Assembly: GCA_965644315.1 (NCBI GenBank)
Contig: CBFFRQ010000067.1
Location: 124,001 to 188,000 of the forward strand
Direction: 5' to 3'
Source: Caecitellus pseudoparvulus
Taxonomy: Eukaryota > Bigyra: Bicosoecida
DNA length: 64,000 bases
Shown here: piece by piece, positions 59,802 to 64,000 of the stretch
Position numbering within the stretch: position 1 is the stretch's first letter
Layout of the letters: each line of letters opens with the position of its first letter
Notes under the pieces: model-generated
Seen by the model: only the letters and a program-made list of their open reading frames with translations
Told to the model about the DNA's origin: nothing
The model's database searches: none
Position numbers and translations under genes: made by a program

Positions 59802-61286
59802 ATGGCAGCGATGGCATCTGGGAGCCTGACGCGGCAAGGCGAGCAAGCCGTGGCAGAGGTGAGGCGCTCGCTGAGGCGTTGCGCAGGGCTGACACCCCAT
59901 GCCGCACCTGGCCACCACGCCCCCTGCAGGCTGAAAAGGAGCTGGCCAAGTGGTCCCTGTTTAGTTCCACTGAGAAGAACGAGAAGGCCGCCGACCTGTA
60001 CCAGAGAGCAGGGAATGCCTTCAAGGGAGCGCGGGACTGTGCGTTGCGCGGGTTGGCATGGCAGTGGCTGGGTCTGAGTGCTGGCACAGCATGCTTGTGT
60101 ACTGTATTTGGACGCCTTGCTATCGCAGGGGAGCGCGCCGCCAGTGCCTACGAGAAGGCAGGCGATTTGCAGGTAAGCAGCCTCGCGTTTCCCTGCCATG
60201 CACGGCACAGCACGCCCTGCGTGGACCTGCCGCCCCTCAGCGAAAGCTCGGGAACGAGTTGGACAGTGTGAACCTCATTCAGAACCAGGCCGAGTGCATG
60301 CGCAACTACGACCCAGTCCGTGCGTGCACGCTCTGTTGCCACGTGCACGGCTTGCGCTGGCGTTTCGGTGGTGAAACGCGGGCGCCACTCGTCGCTCCCG
60401 CCACGTCCAACTGCGCAGAGGCAGCCAGTCTGCTGGAGGATGTGGTGGTTGCGAGCATGGCCACAGCTGGGCGGTTCTCTCAGGCTGCACGCCTGTTGGA
60501 GAAGACTGCCGAGTCTCTGGAGAAGGCCGGCAAGCAAGTGAAGGCGATGGAGCTGTACGCTCAGGCCGCAGAGTACCACTTTGGCGAGTCAGCATCGGCT
60601 GCTGGCAACCGCTGCCGCAACAACTCCGCCATGATCAAGGCCAAGATTGCGCTGGGCACTGAGGATGAGGGCGAGCGCGCCACTCTGTGCGTCTGCCGGC
60701 TGCGCCAGCAACTGTGTCTCCATCTGCACCACCGCCCATGACACGCCCTGCCCTGCACAGGCTGAACGAAGCCATTGACTCCCTGGTGGAGGTGGGCACG
60801 GCGTGCCTGGACTCGAGCCTGACCAAGTTCTCCGCCAAGGGGCACTTCCTCAACGCGGGCCTGCTCATTCTGGCCACCGATGACGCCGTGCGTGCCGAGA
60901 GGTGTGTGGACACCTTCAACGACCTGGACTACACGTTTGCTGCGAGCAGCGAGGGCAAGTTCCTGGCAGCCTTGACGGAGGCTGTGTCGGCGCACAATGT
61001 GCAGGTGTTCACGAACACAGTGTTCCAGTACGACCAGATCAAGAAGCTGGACCCTTGGAAGACGACGGTGCTGCTGACTGTGAAGCGCAGCATGGGTGAG
61101 GGTGGGACACCCCCCCCCTCCACGGCCCAAAGCGCCACTGCAGCGTCCACTGACCCGTCCTCGACGGGTGCCGACGAGTCAGCGCCTGTGGAGGTGACCG
61201 TCAAGACGGCTGAAGCGGAGCCGGTGACGCAGGATAAGGCGGAGAGCGGGGACGAAGGGGACGACGGCCTGGGCGGCCTGCTGTGA
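59802..61286 (+). CDS. NAPA: Alpha-SNAP (soluble NSF attachment protein)
   Basis: Six exons, 59802-59858, 59930-60038, 60129-60172, 60241-60319, 60419-60686 and 60761-61286, give 360 residues. The assembled protein follows alpha/beta-SNAP from start to end: KELAKWSLFSSTEKNEKAAD, YQRAGNAFK, RAASAYEKAGDLQRKLGNEL, then GRFSQAARLLEKTAESLEK, LYAQAAEYHFGE, LNEAIDSLVEVG, ARAERCVDTF-type blocks and VFQYDQIKKLDPWKTTVLL. It is a TPR-like helical solenoid that binds SNARE complexes and recruits and activates NSF for membrane fusion. Family length is about 295, and the extra about 60 residues are a disordered Pro/Thr/Asp-rich tail ending in GLGGLL. The tail is unusual because the normal C-terminus contacts NSF; the terminal Leu is kept. 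Junctions at 60038/60129 and 60686/60761 restore conserved Trp and Leu residues. Confidence 0.93.
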
Positions 61287-61528
61287 GCGACGCAGGGTGG
61301 CCACGGCAGGGAATGCATTTCGCACACGAGCGGGGCACCCTGGCGCCGGGGTGGGCGTCTGGGCGAAAGAGAAACACAGCGACGATTGTACAGACGGGTT
61401 GGCGGCGGCGCGACCAGTGAGAAGGGAACACACGATGAAAGGTCGCGACCGCCGCCGAGGAAGCAGCTGACAAGCCAGGCAATGCAGGTAACAGGGGGAC
61501 AGCAGCAGCAGGAAGGGGGGGGGGGTGA

Positions 61529-64000
61529 TCACTCCTCCCCGGATTCAGGCAGGGTGCCCAGGCCAGAGAAAGCGGCTGACGGGTCGTATCCTGGAGTGGC
61601 CAGGAGTGACCCGAGGCCGAAGGAGTTGCCCCCCTCGCCCCACAGCCCCACGCCACCCCCCATCCCGATGCCCAGGTCGAAGGACCCCAACTGGGAGGAG
61701 AAGGAGGGGGGTGGCGCGCCACCCGCCACACTGTGGCGGGCCTGCCCCGCACCTCGAGCGGACGCCGCCCCCTGACGAGGGGAGGGCGCCGTGCCTGCGA
61801 CACTGTGGCGCGTGGAGCCTTGGCGGGCGGAGGGCGTGGAGGAAGACTGGGGATTGTGGCCGGTGGAGGGGGGGTCACCGCCCGAAGGGGGGGCTTCTCC
61901 CCACCCCCGCTCATCGTCCCCGCCTTGGGCTGTGTGGGAGCCGAGGGAGGACAGGGTGCCCCCTGTGGAGGTGGACACGGAGGAGGAACGCGTGTTCCGA
62001 CCAGTGGGCGGGTGGCTCGGCCAGGCGCCGGCGTGTGGCGGCGGGGCACTGCCTGCACTTGGGCTTGGCGGGGCGTTGCCTGTTTTGGCGTGGCCCGGAG
62101 GAGGGCACCGCGTGGGTGGAGGGGGGGGTGCTGATCCCAGCAGTCCAGACCCCCCCGAGCGAGAGCTGGACACACTGCTGCCTCGCTCCCTCTCACTGCC
62201 TTCTTCAGGCACTTGGTCCAGCAACCCCCCTCCCAGCATCGCCGGGGGGGGCCGAGGTTGGGCAGGTCGAGGGGTGGGCCAGACCCCCCCACTGGGGGCC
62301 GCCCCCTGCCCACTGGACATGGGCGCTGGGTGTGACGGCGCCATGGCCCCTGCCAGCCCCGTGGCAGGCGGCGCCCCTTTCACCAGGGCATTGCCCAGTG
62401 TCGTAGGGGGTGCTGAAGCTCGTGCCGAGCGGGGATGGGGTGCCGCCTGCGCCTCTGGCCGCCGCCGCAGCATGGGGCCTGACGAGTCCAGGGCGATGCT
62501 GCCTCGCATCGGGGGCCGCCCACCACCACCACCACCGCCGCCGCCTTGTCCCCGCAGTCGGATAGCGCTGGCCAAGGACTGCCCCGCAGCAGCCACCGCC
62601 GCGCCCAAGTTAGTGCCGTGCTGCAAGCTGTGCATGGACTGGGGCTGGGCGGAGTGGCGGCGGGGGGGCGCCTGGTTGCCGCCCTGCACATCCACCTCCA
62701 CAGCGGAGGACAGGCGCCGGTGGTGGGAGGGCTGCAGGGGCACTGATGCGCTGGTGATGGAGTCACGCCCAGCACCCCCCCCTGCCACACGCATAGAGTG
62801 GGCGCGAGCTGCAGCGCCAGAACGCAGCAGCTCAGCCATGGATGACGTGGGTGGTGGGGGGTGTGCCCCGCTGGGCGGGGGCGTGGGCTGGCCCCACGAG
62901 CCAAGGCTGCGGTCTTGCCAAGCGTGCACACCTCCTGGCGGGCCAGCGTGCCACTCACGGGGAGGGTGCTCAGCGGGCAGCTGGCCTGCCGTCCACATGG
63001 CACTGCCACGGCGCTGGTCCATGGTGGAGTCCACTGAGAAGGCGTAGCTGCCACGCCGTGGGCCCATACCTCCGCCGATCAAGTCAGGGTGCTGTGGAAC
63101 GGGCGGAGTTCGTGGTGGGTTGTGCAGGTGCAAGGCACAGCGTGCACAGGAAGCCAGGGCGCGCTGCCAGCTCAGCTGGCGAGGACAGTACAGTGGCTCA
63201 GTTTGGAAGTTGAGTTCACGCCCCCTTGCGAGGGGTCACACTCGAAAGATGGTTGAAAAAGATCGTCACAGCCGAAACAAGCAGGCAAGGCAGAGAGCAG
63301 CGCAGGTCGGGCAGACGGCAGCGCTCGGTCAGGAAGTTGAGTTCACGCCCCCTTGCGAGGGGTCACACTCGAAAGATGGTTAGGTATGATCTTCATGGCG
63401 CAGGTGCCGCCGAGGCAACACGGGGGGCAACCGCAACGGCCACAGACACAAGTGCAACGGGCAGCTTCGTGGCAGGCCAACGTACTTGAGGTGGGGAATC
63501 TGCCCCGTGGGCAGGCCAACCCTGCTGCACCGTCGGCAGCAGGGAACAAGAGGTGCCCACCTGGACCAGAGCCCCTGTCACGGCATCCAGTGCAAGCAGG
63601 CAGTGCTGCACGTCGGCTTCACGCCGGTCCTGAGGCGGTGCGGAAGTTGGGCGCGCACATTCAGTGCCAGGCGTTGAGGGAGGATGGATGGGCGCGACCA
63701 GGCTCACCTGTACGAGGTTCAGGAGGCTTCGCACTTCCACAGAGTAGTCCAGGGCCCCTTGCAGTTCCTGGGAGCGCGGGGAGGGAGGGAGGTGTGCCGG
63801 GCGCGTGAACTTCAGCCTTGGCTTGAGGCAGTCGGCGCACGCCGCCTTTGCAAGCGTCGAGTGCCGTGGGACGCGACCAGCTCACTCACAGCTGACGCTG
63901 TGGGGGTACTGTTGGACACTGCAGACCATGCCTTGACGACAATGGAGTGGCACTGCTGCAGGGCCTGCACGGCGTGGGAGATCACCGCTGCGCCCTGTGT
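61529..64000 (-). CDS. Ser/Pro/Gly-rich protein, 3' part (5' end outside window)
   Basis: I read four exons in the window: 64000-63890 (continuing beyond the edge), 63767-63708, 63629-63486 and 63091-61529, all in phase 0, about 613 residues. The first three encode an alpha-helical, heptad-like region (VISHAVQALQQCHSIVVKAW; LDYSVEVRSLLNLVQ; EADVQHCLLALDAVTGALVQ). The last exon is entirely low complexity, with Ser/Pro/Gly/His runs, RRGSYAF-like and HSVAG repeats, and a poly-Gly tract of nine. The phase-0 joins (QA, LVQ/DRRE, PPQ/HPD) and GT...AG ends support the chain. I recognise no family; the gene is probably longer and starts outside. The final exon alone starts with a convincing acceptor, not an ATG. 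The last intron is 394 bases and contains the direct repeat listed separately. Confidence 0.65.
63205..63254 (+). repeat. 50-bp perfect direct repeat, copy 1
   Basis: This 50-base sequence is repeated exactly at 63332-63381, 127 bases further on, inside the 394-base last intron of the minus-strand gene. The repeat is GC-rich and begins GGAAGTTGAGTTCACG; flanking bases diverge immediately on both sides except for weak similarity on the right. Confidence 0.95.
63332..63381 (+). repeat. 50-bp perfect direct repeat, copy 2
   Basis: This is the exact partner of 63205-63254. With the 77-base spacer it forms a two-unit tandem of period 127 within a single intron. No protein similarity is visible in either strand. 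Confidence 0.95.

Noticed and set aside
61513-61523. Poly-G run near 61513-61523
   Set aside because: A homopolymer in a low-complexity coding/UTR boundary; likely slippage or sequencing noise, not a signal.
63525-63560. A 36-base intron in the last gene
   Set aside because: Too short for spliceosomal removal; the sequence stays open, so I joined it to the neighbouring exon.
26066-63707. Several introns have lengths divisible by three and no stop (66, 72, 90, 69, 99, 78 bases)
   Set aside because: Considered as regulated retention, but in GC-rich DNA with about 30 short introns this number is close to chance. Splicing restores conserved motifs in at least four of them.
1-64000. CRISPR arrays, bacterial operons or insertion sequences
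   Set aside because: The genes are eukaryotic with spliceosomal introns; no regularly spaced repeats or transposase-like frames were found.

Overview
This is eukaryotic nuclear DNA from a GC-rich unicellular organism. The genes have short spliceosomal introns, mostly 60-150 bases, with GT...AG ends and a strong preference for the donor GTGCGT. Intergenic gaps are very short, in places 18-60 bases. The products are eukaryotic: a kinesin, alpha-SNAP, PEX10, a NatC acetyltransferase and a sterol methyl oxidase. A sperm-tail PG-rich repeat protein suggests a flagellated cell. I cannot fix the lineage; a GC-rich alga or heterotrophic protist fits. All exon structures are my own reading of frames and splice sites.

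Bases 1-16288 hold a tandem duplication of about 8.7 kb. Each copy carries one giant, apparently intronless gene. Its protein joins a CLU (clustered-mitochondria) domain, a TPR-like middle, a UBA-like helix bundle and a C-terminal Suppressor-of-fused (SUFU) domain. Copy 2 also shows the N-terminus, which starts with a ubiquitin-interacting motif. Copy 1 is cut by the window start. Copy 2 carries two single-base insertions that break its frame. The copies are almost identical over long tracts but differ sharply in short in-frame patches, mainly in the SUFU and CLU domains. The right breakpoint lies inside ASNSD1: copy 1 ends in a 45-codon ASNSD1 5' fragment, and the intact ASNSD1 follows copy 2.

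Bases 18.8-30 kb hold housekeeping genes: an MA3-W2 (eIF4G/eIF5-like) protein, an orphan protein, a kinesin-14 with two WW domains, the peroxisomal E3 ligase PEX10 and a C-4 methylsterol oxidase. From 30 to 46.4 kb come a secreted type-B carboxylesterase, the PG-rich axonemal-type protein, a secreted histidine acid phosphatase, the NatC catalytic subunit NAA30, a zinc-finger protein, an orphan polytopic membrane protein, an orphan single-pass surface protein and a secreted Arb2/FAM172-type hydrolase. The last two are convergent and overlap in coding sequence.

From 46.7 to 64 kb there are a dihydroxyacetone kinase (TKFC), a long disordered protein, an 18-unit ankyrin protein, a WD40-type propeller protein, a CAMK-like protein kinase with a C-terminal extension, alpha-SNAP, and the 3' part of a Ser/Pro-rich protein whose last intron contains a perfect 50-bp direct repeat. 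The genes do not form a single pathway. The CLU-SUFU tandem locus is the most unusual part of the window.
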